This document shows positions 8,206 to 16,854 of a stretch of 64,000 nt of DNA, piece by piece. A program made the translations under genes and the position numbers. The notes under the pieces are model-generated. The model was not told the origin of the DNA. It did not search any database and worked only from the letters and a program-made list of their open reading frames with translations. Location: contig JAFRRN010000012.1 of NCBI GenBank assembly GCA_017428055.1, positions 1-64,000 on the forward strand, read 5' to 3'. Every line of letters starts with the position of its first letter. Position 1 is the stretch's first letter. Origin of the DNA: Prevotella sp. Lineage in GTDB: Bacteria; Bacteroidota; Bacteroidia; Bacteroidales; Bacteroidaceae.

Positions 8206-9056
8206 TAGTGGTTGTCTTGATTGATTTTGAGTTTTCCCCGTCTGAATATTTGCTTGGCAAAACGCGGGATAAAAGAGATGATAAAAGATTGCCATGATGT
8301 TCCCTTACTACCCAGGAGTTTATTGACTCCGAAATCATAAAGGATATGTTTGTCTGTCATTAAATGATGATGGAGGGTCATCTTCACGTCGTTGTCAATG
8401 TTTCCCTTGTGTATGGTTTCTATCCATCGTGGCGTGTTCTTGTTATCGACCAGTTCTATGGCGATATGTGGATATTTATAGATGGAGTAGTGCCAGAAAT
8501 CCCAAACCGTCCGCAAATGGTCGCTAAACCTTTCATAATATGTAAGGAAATGATTGTTTTTATAGGGAATGCGGACAGCGATATTCATTTCCTCATAATA
8601 TTGAATGCCATATTGATAGGATATGATGGTGTTATATTGGAGTTTTTTCGCCCTTTCTTGCACGTCTTTGATAAAGTCTATATGCAGGGCATCGTCATTG
8701 TCAAGGTATGTAGTGAGCAAGGATTCTTGTTCTTTGTCACTATTGGAATAGACCAAATACTTGAAATAACGTTGGAATTGTTTGGTTTCTTTCTCTCCAC
8801 AATAATACGGGAGGAAAGAATCCCATTGGTGTTGAAGTAGTTGGATTTGCTCTTTGTATGAATCGGGAGTATCCTTGTCAAAGAGGCAAATCCATTTGAA
8901 GTCTTGGTTGGTTTGTGCCTTCAAAGAAGGCCAAGTGTATGTTTGGAATAAGCGGAAGCGCTCTTTCAACCATTCTTCCGTTTGTATGGGTTGGTGGTTC
9001 TTGTCCTCGTTCCACCATAGACGGAGGTTGAATCGTGTCAAGATAAAATGGTTCAA
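8205..9056 (-). CDS. Putative rhamnosyltransferase (PF11316-like)
   Basis: A 283-residue protein like the 'putative rhamnosyl transferase' family. Visible pattern: ILTRFNLRLWW at the N-terminus, WPSLKAQTNQDFKWICLFDKDTP (about 43-65, partly quoted), and the donor-site TTYLDNDDALHIDFI in the middle, with the DNDD acidic cluster expected to bind a metal-nucleotide. It overlaps the downstream WecG-like start by one base and the upstream GT4 stop by 4 nt. The exact sugar is not readable. Confidence 0.75.
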   Translation of the reverse strand: MNHFILTRFNLRLWWNEDKNHQPIQTEEWLKERFRLFQTYTWPSLKAQTNQDFKWICLFDKDTPDSYKEQIQLLQHQWDSFLPYYCGEKETKQFQRYFKYLVYSNSDKEQESLLTTYLDNDDALHIDFIKDVQERAKKLQYNTIISYQYGIQYYEEMNIAVRIPYKNNHFLTYYERFSDHLRTVWDFWHYSIYKYPHIAIELVDNKNTPRWIETIHKGNIDNDVKMTLHHHLMTDKHILYDFGVNKLLGSKGTSWQSFIISFIPRFAKQIFRRGKLKINQDNH

Positions 9057-10168
9057 CGCTTACTCTCTCTTTGTTTGAGGCATTGGTTATACACATCGCA
9101 TACTTGGTTGGCGATATGGTCCCAATTGTATTTGCCCATATCGTATTCCACGTGATGGTATTCTGACTCGATGTTCCTTTGAATCTGTCTTGCCAGTTCG
9201 TTGATGTCGCCCAAGTGGAAGTAACAACTCTCGTCAAGCCCCATCTCTTGATGTGGTGGGATGTCGCTCACAATAACTGGAAGTTCATAACTCATTGCCT
9301 CCAACAACCCTATGGGTAAACCCTCATGAGAGGATGGAAGCACATAACAGCGGGCGTGTGTCAGTAAGGATTGCAATTTGGCTCCCTTGATAAACCCCGT
9401 CAAGACGATGCCATTTTCCTTCGCCTTTTTTTTCAGACTTGTGGAATATTCATCTTCAAAATCAGAGTCGCCAGCAATCACAAGTTGAATGTCTGCTACT
9501 TGGTTTTGGGCTTTCAACAATTTGTAAGCCTCTATCAGATGGTGTAAATTCTTCTCTGGAACAAAGCGGCACATAGCCAAGATAAACTTCTTCCTCTCGA
9601 TACCCAATGTCTTGAAGTAATCATCATCATTATAGTGAATAGGCTGGGACACACCATTTGGGATGACATGACAATCGTTTCTGTGGTATTTACTTCTCAT
9701 TAGATGGTCTATCTCATGGGAAATGACTATCACCTCGTTGGCACAACAGGCTCCACAACGCTCGCCAAGTTTTAACATCGCCTTTGCTCCTTTTCCCCAT
9801 TTCTCTCTATTGTAATCAGATCCATGTGACGTGAAGACCACTTTCATACCCAACAAACGGGCAAATGGAACGAGCAATGCAGGACCGATGGCATGGATGT
9901 GAATGATGTCTGCATGTAATCTCTTAGCTTTCAGTATCGCCAAAAAGGTATGGATAATCGCCTCGAATGCCTTGCGTTTAGGGGAATGGATGTCTACCAG
10001 CCCCACGCCTTTCCATTCCTTCAATCCATCATTGACGTAACTTTTCCTTCGGATGACATCCACATTGAAACCACGTTCCGCCACACGGGGATATAATTCC
10101 TCGCAATGAGTCTCAACTCCCCCCATGACATTGGGGATGCCTCGTGTTCCAGTAACGACAATGTGCAT
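9053..10168 (-). CDS. GT4 family glycosyltransferase
   Basis: A 371-residue GT-B enzyme. The N-terminal half carries the glycine-rich TGTRGIPNVMGGVETHCEEL as in Bacteroidetes rhamnosyl/galactosyl-type GT4 enzymes (DUF1972-like), and the C-terminal half has the E-x7-E retaining motif EGLPIGLLEAM. Expected to act at the cytoplasmic membrane face during repeat-unit assembly. It overlaps the rhamnosyltransferase-like gene by 4 nt and follows the radical SAM gene by 10 nt. Confidence 0.88.
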   Translation of the reverse strand: MHIVVTGTRGIPNVMGGVETHCEELYPRVAERGFNVDVIRRKSYVNDGLKEWKGVGLVDIHSPKRKAFEAIIHTFLAILKAKRLHADIIHIHAIGPALLVPFARLLGMKVVFTSHGSDYNREKWGKGAKAMLKLGERCGACCANEVIVISHEIDHLMRSKYHRNDCHVIPNGVSQPIHYNDDDYFKTLGIERKKFILAMCRFVPEKNLHHLIEAYKLLKAQNQVADIQLVIAGDSDFEDEYSTSLKKKAKENGIVLTGFIKGAKLQSLLTHARCYVLPSSHEGLPIGLLEAMSYELPVIVSDIPPHQEMGLDESCYFHLGDINELARQIQRNIESEYHHVEYDMGKYNWDHIANQVCDVYNQCLKQRESKR

Positions 10169-10178
10169 GATGAATGAT

Positions 10179-11243
10179 TTATCGTTTTTTTAAATCCCCT
10201 TGGCGCGGGTCTTGTCCTACATCGCACCATTTGGGCTCGATGCAAACGCATTTGCCCATGATCGACCTACATTTGTTCCTCAATGCCCATTTCATGGGGT
10301 ATTTGATATACTTGTGCATCACGGGCGAGGCGGTGCCTACCATCCAACAGTTCTTGGGACAACTCCTGACTTGTGTTCTGACGGCTTGTGCCTTTTCGCT
10401 CTCCCATATCTCGGTAAAACTCTTGTCATGGATGTTGCCCATGGATTTCTTCCAATACTTTTCCTCCAAGCCATTACAAGGGTAAACCTCTCCCCAAGGG
10501 TCGATGAAGAAGTTGGCACTGCCAGCCTCGCAGGGCAACATCCGTCGGTTTCCTTCGATATAATTGATTAGCCCCATGTTGAACCAAGCCCTAAACCAAC
10601 TTTTCGGGTGTTTCTCTTTCAGTTGCCATTCAATGAGTTGCTTGAAGTCGTCGCATACTTCCTGTTTGTTCGTGATGACATTATCGTCCTTATGGAAATA
10701 ATAGGAGTTATGGAAGGCGGCGGTTGCAAACTCCATGTTCATTGTCTTTGACAATTGGTAGAGGGCGAGCATGTCCTTGGAATTGTGGTTGGAGACGGTG
10801 CAGCCGAAACCAATGTCCTTTAGTCCCATATCCTTGAGTCTTAACAAGGTACGCAATCCCTTGTCGAAGCCGCCCGCATGACCTCTTAGTTCGTCATTCT
10901 TTTCGCTCAATCCCTCAATGGAAATACGTATGCCGACGTGGGGGAATTTCTTTGCCAAGGCGATAACCCTATCCTCAAACCAGCCCGATGTGGAAATGAC
11001 GATGCGTTTCGTGTGTTTATAGCATTCTTCAACGATGTCAGACAAGTCCTCTCGAATGAAAGGCTCGCCACCTGTCAGGTTGATGAATTTCAGTTTTGGC
11101 AGTGTTTGCAGGTCTTGTGCTTTTATCTCTTCCGACTTGTTCGTGGGATTTTTCCAGATGTTGCACATCTGGCATCGCATGGGACAGCGGTAGGTTAAGA
11201 TGATACTGGCATCAGTGGGTGCGGGAATGGTAAAACTTTCCAT
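10179..11243 (-). CDS. Radical SAM protein with SPASM-like C-terminus
   Basis: A 354-residue radical SAM enzyme. The [4Fe-4S]-binding CxxxCxxC is seen as CPMRCQMC in the first 30 residues, followed by TGGEPF. The C-terminal third has GEVYPCNG and several further cysteines (SCPKNC, NKCRSIMGKC, PKWC), consistent with auxiliary clusters of a SPASM/twitch domain. Start chosen at ATG 11243 (MESFTIPAP); an earlier ATG at 11297 would overlap the upstream gene by 86 nt. Substrate unknown; its place in the glycan locus hints at sugar or lipid modification. Confidence 0.87.
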   Translation of the reverse strand: MESFTIPAPTDASIILTYRCPMRCQMCNIWKNPTNKSEEIKAQDLQTLPKLKFINLTGGEPFIREDLSDIVEECYKHTKRIVISTSGWFEDRVIALAKKFPHVGIRISIEGLSEKNDELRGHAGGFDKGLRTLLRLKDMGLKDIGFGCTVSNHNSKDMLALYQLSKTMNMEFATAAFHNSYYFHKDDNVITNKQEVCDDFKQLIEWQLKEKHPKSWFRAWFNMGLINYIEGNRRMLPCEAGSANFFIDPWGEVYPCNGLEEKYWKKSMGNIHDKSFTEIWESEKAQAVRTQVRSCPKNCWMVGTASPVMHKYIKYPMKWALRNKCRSIMGKCVCIEPKWCDVGQDPRQGDLKKR

Positions 11244-12432
11244 ATTCGATGATTGGTTTTGAGCTTTTGGTTTCTTTGTCTTTGAGAAGGATTGCAAGAA
11301 TCATCATCATGACCAGGCCCCTGTTTTGTGTGAATGTACTGTCCGCAACAGACTCGATGACAAAAAAGATGATGACCAACAAAATCAATTTATATACGAT
11401 GGTATCATTATTTTGTTGGAATATATGTTTGGCCTCATAGAAACGCTTTCTCCAAAACAGGAAGAAAAGGGAAATGCCCAACAGTCCAAATTCAACAAAT
11501 TCAGGGTAAAAGGCATCTGAGATAAACAGGTTGTGGCCAATTTCATAGTTACTGTCCATGCCATATTTAAGATAGATGGGAGAATAGAATACAGAAGAAG
11601 CGTATGTACCATAAGTGCCTAATCCTGTTCCGAAGATAGGATAGTCATGCAAGATTCGCCATGCCATTTGATACATAAAAGGACGTGCCATCATGTCAAC
11701 ATTGTCTGAGCCTTCCACAAAATAGAACATAATCTTTTCAAATGCGAAATATAACGCCAATGCAGAAAAAATTCCAAAAAAGAAGATGTTTTTAATCGTG
11801 AAGATCTTGTATTTCTTGTTGGGATTCCAAAACAGCATCACTCCCGCATAGACGGCAAAAAAGCCAAACATCTTTGAACGTAAGGATAATAGTCCAACCG
11901 CAATGATCATAATTGAGATAATGACATCTCTTCTTGTGCGGTTAGAATAGAAAAGGTATGTGATTCCCAAAATCTCCATCATTGTGGCATAACGGGAGTG
12001 TATACATAGGTTTCCCATGTTGGGACCACCTGGATTCTGAATGCCTATGGGAAGAATCAAGATGGTTGCGATGAGACAAATATACCTGATATTCTTCTTT
12101 TGGCTCTCATCCAAGGAAAAATCCATGTTGTAGACAGCATAGAAAGCAAGAAATGGCTTGATTTGTACAAAGAAGTCGCTCCAAATTGCTTGTTCCACAT
12201 TGTTTGGGTAAGTTAGGCTATACCCCAAATAGAACAATGCTATACAAATGAAAATGAAGAACTCCCTATTGAAATGTGACTTGGGATTGAACATCCAATA
12301 AACCACCAACAATAATGCCAACAGCTCATCCGTAAGGGAAAAGTTGTAAAAATTATCCAGTACATCATAAAAGATTACCCCCAGAATGAGGGCAAATATA
12401 ATGATGAGAAAATTGATGGCTCTAATAATCAT
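11212..12432 (-). CDS. O-antigen polymerase/ligase-like membrane protein (first Wzy candidate)
   Basis: A 406-residue protein with about ten hydrophobic segments, a long periplasmic-type loop containing ILHDYPIFGTGLGTYG, and the general look of the O-antigen ligase/polymerase (Wzy/WaaL) superfamily. Start at ATG 12432 overlaps the upstream TGA by 4 nt (ATGA). The end overlaps the radical SAM start by 32 nt. A second polymerase-like gene is at 34991-36382; which one polymerises the main repeat cannot be told from sequence. Confidence 0.75.
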   Translation of the reverse strand: MIIRAINFLIIIFALILGVIFYDVLDNFYNFSLTDELLALLLVVYWMFNPKSHFNREFFIFICIALFYLGYSLTYPNNVEQAIWSDFFVQIKPFLAFYAVYNMDFSLDESQKKNIRYICLIATILILPIGIQNPGGPNMGNLCIHSRYATMMEILGITYLFYSNRTRRDVIISIMIIAVGLLSLRSKMFGFFAVYAGVMLFWNPNKKYKIFTIKNIFFFGIFSALALYFAFEKIMFYFVEGSDNVDMMARPFMYQMAWRILHDYPIFGTGLGTYGTYASSVFYSPIYLKYGMDSNYEIGHNLFISDAFYPEFVEFGLLGISLFFLFWRKRFYEAKHIFQQNNDTIVYKLILLVIIFFVIESVADSTFTQNRGLVMMMILAILLKDKETKSSKPIIEYGKFYHSRTH

Positions 12433-13037
12433 GCGTTCTTTGCGGAACTCACCTTCTCCCATTGCTGGGTGGTGAAGTTGTATCTCTTGATGACCTTAGC
12501 AGGGATTCCCACGGCGATACTATAGTCGGGGATGTCCTTTGTAACGACGGAATTGGAACCGATGACACAATGCTTACCGATATGTACTTTTCCTAACACG
12601 GTAACTTTTGTTCCAATCCATGAGCCTTCGTCTATAATGATGTGTGCATCAGGTTTCATGTCAATTCCTTGCCCTTTGATGGGGCATGACACATCTTCAA
12701 ATTTGTGGTTGTGGTCACAAAGGAACACGTATGGAGCGATAATGACATGCGACTTAATTTCCACAAGTCTGGCGCAGTTAATTTGGAAATGATGATGAAT
12801 GCTGATATTATCGTGAAGAATGATTTGACTGTCGGGGAGTAATGTTAGGAAAGTAGTGTCATGGGAAATCTCTACGTCGTTGCCGATTACAACTACGCCA
12901 GCTTCCCTTACATTATGCTTAAAGCGTCTGCCGATGTAAACACGTTTCCCTATCTTAACATCACTCAGCCATGCGTTGATGATGCCGTAAGCATACTTGA
13001 CACTCCATTTAATCCTCTTCTTCCAGTTCTTCTTCAC
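12429..13037 (-). CDS. Hexapeptide-repeat acyltransferase
   Basis: A 202-residue protein with a left-handed beta-helix made of [LIV]-G-x4 hexapeptide repeats: GKRVYIGRRF, GNDVEISHDT, IIAPYVFLCDHNHKFED (active-site histidine region) and IGSNSVVTKDIPDYSIAVGIPAKVI at the C-terminus. Likely O-acetylates a sugar or its precursor in the cytoplasm. Its first 29 nt overlap the end of the upstream glycosyltransferase; the basic start KKNWKKRIKW is plausible though not certain. Confidence 0.88.
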   Translation of the reverse strand: MKKNWKKRIKWSVKYAYGIINAWLSDVKIGKRVYIGRRFKHNVREAGVVVIGNDVEISHDTTFLTLLPDSQIILHDNISIHHHFQINCARLVEIKSHVIIAPYVFLCDHNHKFEDVSCPIKGQGIDMKPDAHIIIDEGSWIGTKVTVLGKVHIGKHCVIGSNSVVTKDIPDYSIAVGIPAKVIKRYNFTTQQWEKVSSAKNA

Positions 13038-14001
13038 AGATAAGGCTTTTTATCACTTTCACATAATTCTTCTCAGAGCATTCCTCTCGTAAGAATTTCT
13101 GTAGATTCTTTGCAAATTTTCTCCGATGGTAGGTGTCGCCTAAAAAGTGGTCGATACATCCCTTCCATTGGATAATGTCGTTTTTCAATACCATGCCACG
13201 CCCATTGCTGATATACTCACGAGTGACGACAGTGTCGGTCGTGATAGTCATCACTTCATTTGCTGCGGCATGGAACATGACCAACAGCCCGGCTGGGGCT
13301 TCCGTATCTAATGGTAAGCATAAAAGGGAAGACTCACACATGAGCTGATAAAATTGGTCGGCACTAATACTTGTATATAGGCTCACGTTTTGGGGGATGG
13401 TTTCATTGAGCTTCTCCTTAACGCCTTTATGCATAACCAAGTTGAATGGGACGTCTGGCATCTCCCTTGCCACTTCAAGCATGAACTTCCAGTCACGCCC
13501 ATTCCATCCCCCACAAAATACAGCATTGTTGTACAAGCCATCAAAGTCCGTATGGTAATGTTCGTGAAAAACGTCACGAAGAAGAGTGAAATCTACGTTT
13601 GTCCTTAATTTCTTGTTCAACCATCTCCCGTATTCCGTGGAAGTGACAGTGGCGAAGAACTGGTCTTGAGTAAAAGCTTTCCTATACAACTTTGAAACCA
13701 TTTTGTTCTTAAATGTTTTCTTGTCTTTCAGCATGACATTGATGCAAATGATTTTCCGTTGAAGGTGAAACCATGAACACAACAACGAACAAATGACAGC
13801 CTGGAAATCAAACACGCAAATGATGGTGTCGTTTCGGGAACTCAGACGTAAAACCCTCAAGCACCCAGCCAACCAACACAATTGTTTCCTTTTAAGGAAT
13901 GATGGTGGTCTCACCGTGATGAGCGGGATTCCAATCTGCTGCTCGATGAAATCATAGTTGTGATTACGGAAGATGTCTATGAGCAAATAGTTCTTTTTCA
14001 T
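13009..14001 (-). CDS. GT-B-like glycosyltransferase, copy 1 of tandem pair
   Basis: A 330-residue protein clearly homologous along its whole length to the next gene upstream. The C-terminal half has a donor-site pattern (CLPLDTEAPAGLLVMFHAAA, then VVTREYI) and a middle string FCGGWNGRDWKFMLEVAREM, typical of GT-B glycosyltransferases, but I cannot name a CAZy family. It ends with an acidic tail EEELEEED. The start overlaps the stop of the paralogue by 4 nt. Confidence 0.72.
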   Translation of the reverse strand: MKKNYLLIDIFRNHNYDFIEQQIGIPLITVRPPSFLKRKQLCWLAGCLRVLRLSSRNDTIICVFDFQAVICSLLCSWFHLQRKIICINVMLKDKKTFKNKMVSKLYRKAFTQDQFFATVTSTEYGRWLNKKLRTNVDFTLLRDVFHEHYHTDFDGLYNNAVFCGGWNGRDWKFMLEVAREMPDVPFNLVMHKGVKEKLNETIPQNVSLYTSISADQFYQLMCESSLLCLPLDTEAPAGLLVMFHAAANEVMTITTDTVVTREYISNGRGMVLKNDIIQWKGCIDHFLGDTYHRRKFAKNLQKFLREECSEKNYVKVIKSLICEEELEEED

Positions 14002-14978
14002 TGTTTATTTATCTCATTCACCATCTGTTCTATGCCCATAATGTATTGTCTCTCTGAACAATACATGTTAAGGAAAGACAACAAATGATTAGCCCGTTTC
14101 TCTCGGATGGTATGATTGTTCATGTAAAACAGGATGGACTCATTCCATTGTTGGATATGGTTTGGTAGGATAACACCACGATTCTCGCCTATGTATTCAC
14201 GTGTCACAACGGTATCTGTGGTTATCACCATCTTCTTGTTCGCGGCGGCGTGGAAAATGACAAGCAATCCTGCCGGGGCATCGGTGTCCAATGGAAGGCA
14301 AACCATAAGCGATTCGCACATCAGTTGGTAGAATCGGTCATAATTGACATTACTATATATTTTGGCGTTGGGGGGAATTGGCTCTTGGAAGGATTCCTCA
14401 ACACCTTCGGAGACAACAAGGTTGAATCTAACATCGGGAAGAGAGCGTGCTACTTTTAACATGAAATTCCAGTCCCTGCCGTTGCGCCCTCCGCAGAAGA
14501 TGGATTTTCCCGGTTTCTGTTGGTGTTGTTTTTCATAATATGGATGGAAGACATCGTGTTGGAGGAAAAACTTCACATTCGTTCCTAATTTTTCATTGAG
14601 CCAATGGCCATATTCCGAGGATGTCACCGATGCCATCACATTATTCCTCGTAATGGCTTTTTTGTAAAGAAAAGAGACAACCCTGTTTTTGATGGTATCT
14701 TTGTCTTTCAAAAGAATATTGACACAAACAATCTTTCTTTTGATGAAAAATAATGTGCATATCCACGAACAAATAATGGCTTGAATGTCCAATGTGCAAA
14801 TGATGGTGTCACCCTTGGATGTCTCCTTAATGACCTTAAAACATCCGTCCACCCATGCCAATTGCTTCTTTTTATAGTTGCGGGATGGCCTGACAACATT
14901 CAAGGGGATACTTGACAGTTCTGCAACAAAGTCGTAATAATGGTCATGGAATTCATCGATGAGCAGAAAAGCCTTCAT
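13998..14978 (-). CDS. GT-B-like glycosyltransferase, copy 2 of tandem pair
   Basis: A 326-residue paralogue of the preceding entry. Shared landmarks include LLID near the N-terminus, FCGGRNGRDWNFMLKVARSLPDV, QLMCES, and CLPLDTDAPAGLLVIFHAAANK followed by TTDTVVTREYI. By eye about half the residues match. Tandem duplication with divergence would fit two successive transfers of similar sugars. It starts directly after wecB. Confidence 0.72.
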   Translation of the reverse strand: MKAFLLIDEFHDHYYDFVAELSSIPLNVVRPSRNYKKKQLAWVDGCFKVIKETSKGDTIICTLDIQAIICSWICTLFFIKRKIVCVNILLKDKDTIKNRVVSFLYKKAITRNNVMASVTSSEYGHWLNEKLGTNVKFFLQHDVFHPYYEKQHQQKPGKSIFCGGRNGRDWNFMLKVARSLPDVRFNLVVSEGVEESFQEPIPPNAKIYSNVNYDRFYQLMCESLMVCLPLDTDAPAGLLVIFHAAANKKMVITTDTVVTREYIGENRGVILPNHIQQWNESILFYMNNHTIREKRANHLLSFLNMYCSERQYIMGIEQMVNEINKQ

Positions 14979-16136
14979 CTACCGTTTTCCTAAAAACTCC
15001 ACGATTCTTTGGCAAGCATGGCCATCCCCGTATGGATTCACAGCCTTGCTCATCTTATCATATTCGTTGGGGTCGTCCAACAACAAAGATACATTGCCTA
15101 CTATCTGATTAAAGTCAGTCCCCACCAATTTCACAGTCCCAGCATCCAATGCTTCTGGGCGTTCTGTTGTGTCTCGCATCACAAGAACCGGTTTTCCTAA
15201 TCCTGGTGCTTCCTCCTGTATGCCTCCACTGTCCGTCAAGACAATGCTTGACTTCTCCATGAGGAACACGAAACTCAAATATTCCAATGGCTCGATGAAG
15301 AACATATTTCCCAAATTATTAAGATCTTCACCAAACACCTCATGAATTGGCCTTCTAACATTAGGGTTCAAGTGCATGGGATAGACAAAGTCCACATTGG
15401 GGTATTTCTGAGTCAAATGCTTGATGGCTCGACACATGTTGATGAAACCGCCACCAAAATTCTCACGCCTATGACCGGTAATTAATACCAATTTCTTTCC
15501 TTGGCTCAGTCTTTCCACATCGTAACCCGCTTTCTTCAATTCACGTTTCAGCTCGCTTTGTAAGCTTAGGTTATTCTTGATCTTGTCAACTACCCAATAA
15601 AGGGCATCAATGACAGTATTGCCCGTAACGACAATGGACCTGTCGTTTACATGCTCGTTTATCAAGTTTTGACGACTAAGAGGGGTGGGGGAGAAATTGA
15701 AAGTGGCGATGCGTCCCGTGATTTGCCTATTCATCTCCTCTGGCCAAGGACTATATATATTATAGGTTCGTAAGCCCGCTTCCACATGGCCAACGGGAAT
15801 CTGCTGGTAGAAAGCAGCCAATGCCGAGACGGTGGATGTGGTGGTGTCGCCATGCACAAGCACGACATCGGGTTGCACTTCTTTTAAGATGTCCCTCATT
15901 CCCAATAACACCCGACTTGTCACATCGTATAAATCCTGCCCATGCTGCATGATGTCCAAGTCATAGTTTGGGTGGATGTCGAAAATATGGAGTACTTGGT
16001 CAAGCATCTCGCGGTGTTGACCTGTGACACAAACGATGGTCTCAAATTGATTCGAATGGCTTTCCAATTTCTTCACCAAAGGTGCCATCTTGATGGCTTC
16101 TGGCCGAGTGCCGAAAACGAGCAGGATTTTTTTCAT
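14979..16136 (-). CDS. wecB: UDP-N-acetylglucosamine 2-epimerase (non-hydrolysing)
   Basis: A 385-residue enzyme of the usual length that interconverts UDP-GlcNAc and UDP-ManNAc. Visible landmarks are FGTRPEAIKMAPL at the N-terminus, HGDTTTS, GHVEAGLRT, ITGHRRENFGGG and the UDP-binding TDSGGIQEEAPGLGKPVLVMRDTTERPE (partly). It is next to wecG- and wecC-like genes, so the locus makes UDP-ManNAcA from UDP-GlcNAc. Confidence 0.96.
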   Translation of the reverse strand: MKKILLVFGTRPEAIKMAPLVKKLESHSNQFETIVCVTGQHREMLDQVLHIFDIHPNYDLDIMQHGQDLYDVTSRVLLGMRDILKEVQPDVVLVHGDTTTSTVSALAAFYQQIPVGHVEAGLRTYNIYSPWPEEMNRQITGRIATFNFSPTPLSRQNLINEHVNDRSIVVTGNTVIDALYWVVDKIKNNLSLQSELKRELKKAGYDVERLSQGKKLVLITGHRRENFGGGFINMCRAIKHLTQKYPNVDFVYPMHLNPNVRRPIHEVFGEDLNNLGNMFFIEPLEYLSFVFLMEKSSIVLTDSGGIQEEAPGLGKPVLVMRDTTERPEALDAGTVKLVGTDFNQIVGNVSLLLDDPNEYDKMSKAVNPYGDGHACQRIVEFLGKR

Positions 16137-16141
16137 GTGTA

Positions 16142-16849
16142 TTATAGTTTACCTAACTTCATTTTTAAATAAAACTTCAAACAATAAAGTTGATTCTTGA
16201 ATCTTCTTGGTTGTTTCAGGAAACGATAAAAGAATTCCAAATTATGGTCTATCCACCATTTTGGAGCTCTTTTCACCCTGCCAGTATATGCGTCAAAACT
16301 TCCACCGAGTCCTTGATAAATAGCAGGATGTCTCTTTATCATATCTGCCATCAACAATTCTTGTTTTGGTGACCCCATTGCCACGAATATCACATTTGGT
16401 TTTTTCTTTTCAATGTCTTCAATCAAGGCATTCCGTTCTTCATCTGTTTTTATATAACCATTACGGTGTCCAACAATAGATATTCTAGGGAAGTTTTTCC
16501 TTAGTTTTTCAACGGTTTCATCAACGACCTCTTGTTTTCCGCCTACTAAATAAAAAGAGTATTCATTCTGGTACTTCTTGATAATTTCAAGCCACAAGTC
16601 ACAACCTGCAATCTTGACTGCATCCTTGAATCCCTTTTTTCTCAATGCCTTTAGTACTCCTACACCATCTACGTAACCAACACTATTATTAATGATGTTT
16701 CGTGTATAATCATTGGCAGTAATTACTTTAACGGCATTAACGGCAACTAAAATGCCACTTCTTTCTTTAAAAAACTCCAACAAATGTTCAACAGAGGTAA
16801 ATGGATATATCTTTACTCCATTCAATTCACCCCTGACAAAATCACCCAT
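16142..16849 (-). CDS. WecG/TagA/CpsF family glycosyltransferase (GT26), second copy
   Basis: A 235-residue GT26 enzyme with the catalytic aspartate in YVDGVGV (residue 61) and the conserved FVAMGSPKQE (155-164), then GGSFDAYTGRVKRAPKWW. Because it sits between wecB and wecC it is the natural candidate for transferring ManNAcA (or ManNAc) to lipid-linked GlcNAc. It shares the fold and motifs, but not close sequence, with the copy at 7438-8205. Confidence 0.92.
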   Translation of the reverse strand: MGDFVRGELNGVKIYPFTSVEHLLEFFKERSGILVAVNAVKVITANDYTRNIINNSVGYVDGVGVLKALRKKGFKDAVKIAGCDLWLEIIKKYQNEYSFYLVGGKQEVVDETVEKLRKNFPRISIVGHRNGYIKTDEERNALIEDIEKKKPNVIFVAMGSPKQELLMADMIKRHPAIYQGLGGSFDAYTGRVKRAPKWWIDHNLEFFYRFLKQPRRFKNQLYCLKFYLKMKLGKL

Positions 16850-16854
16850 AAATA

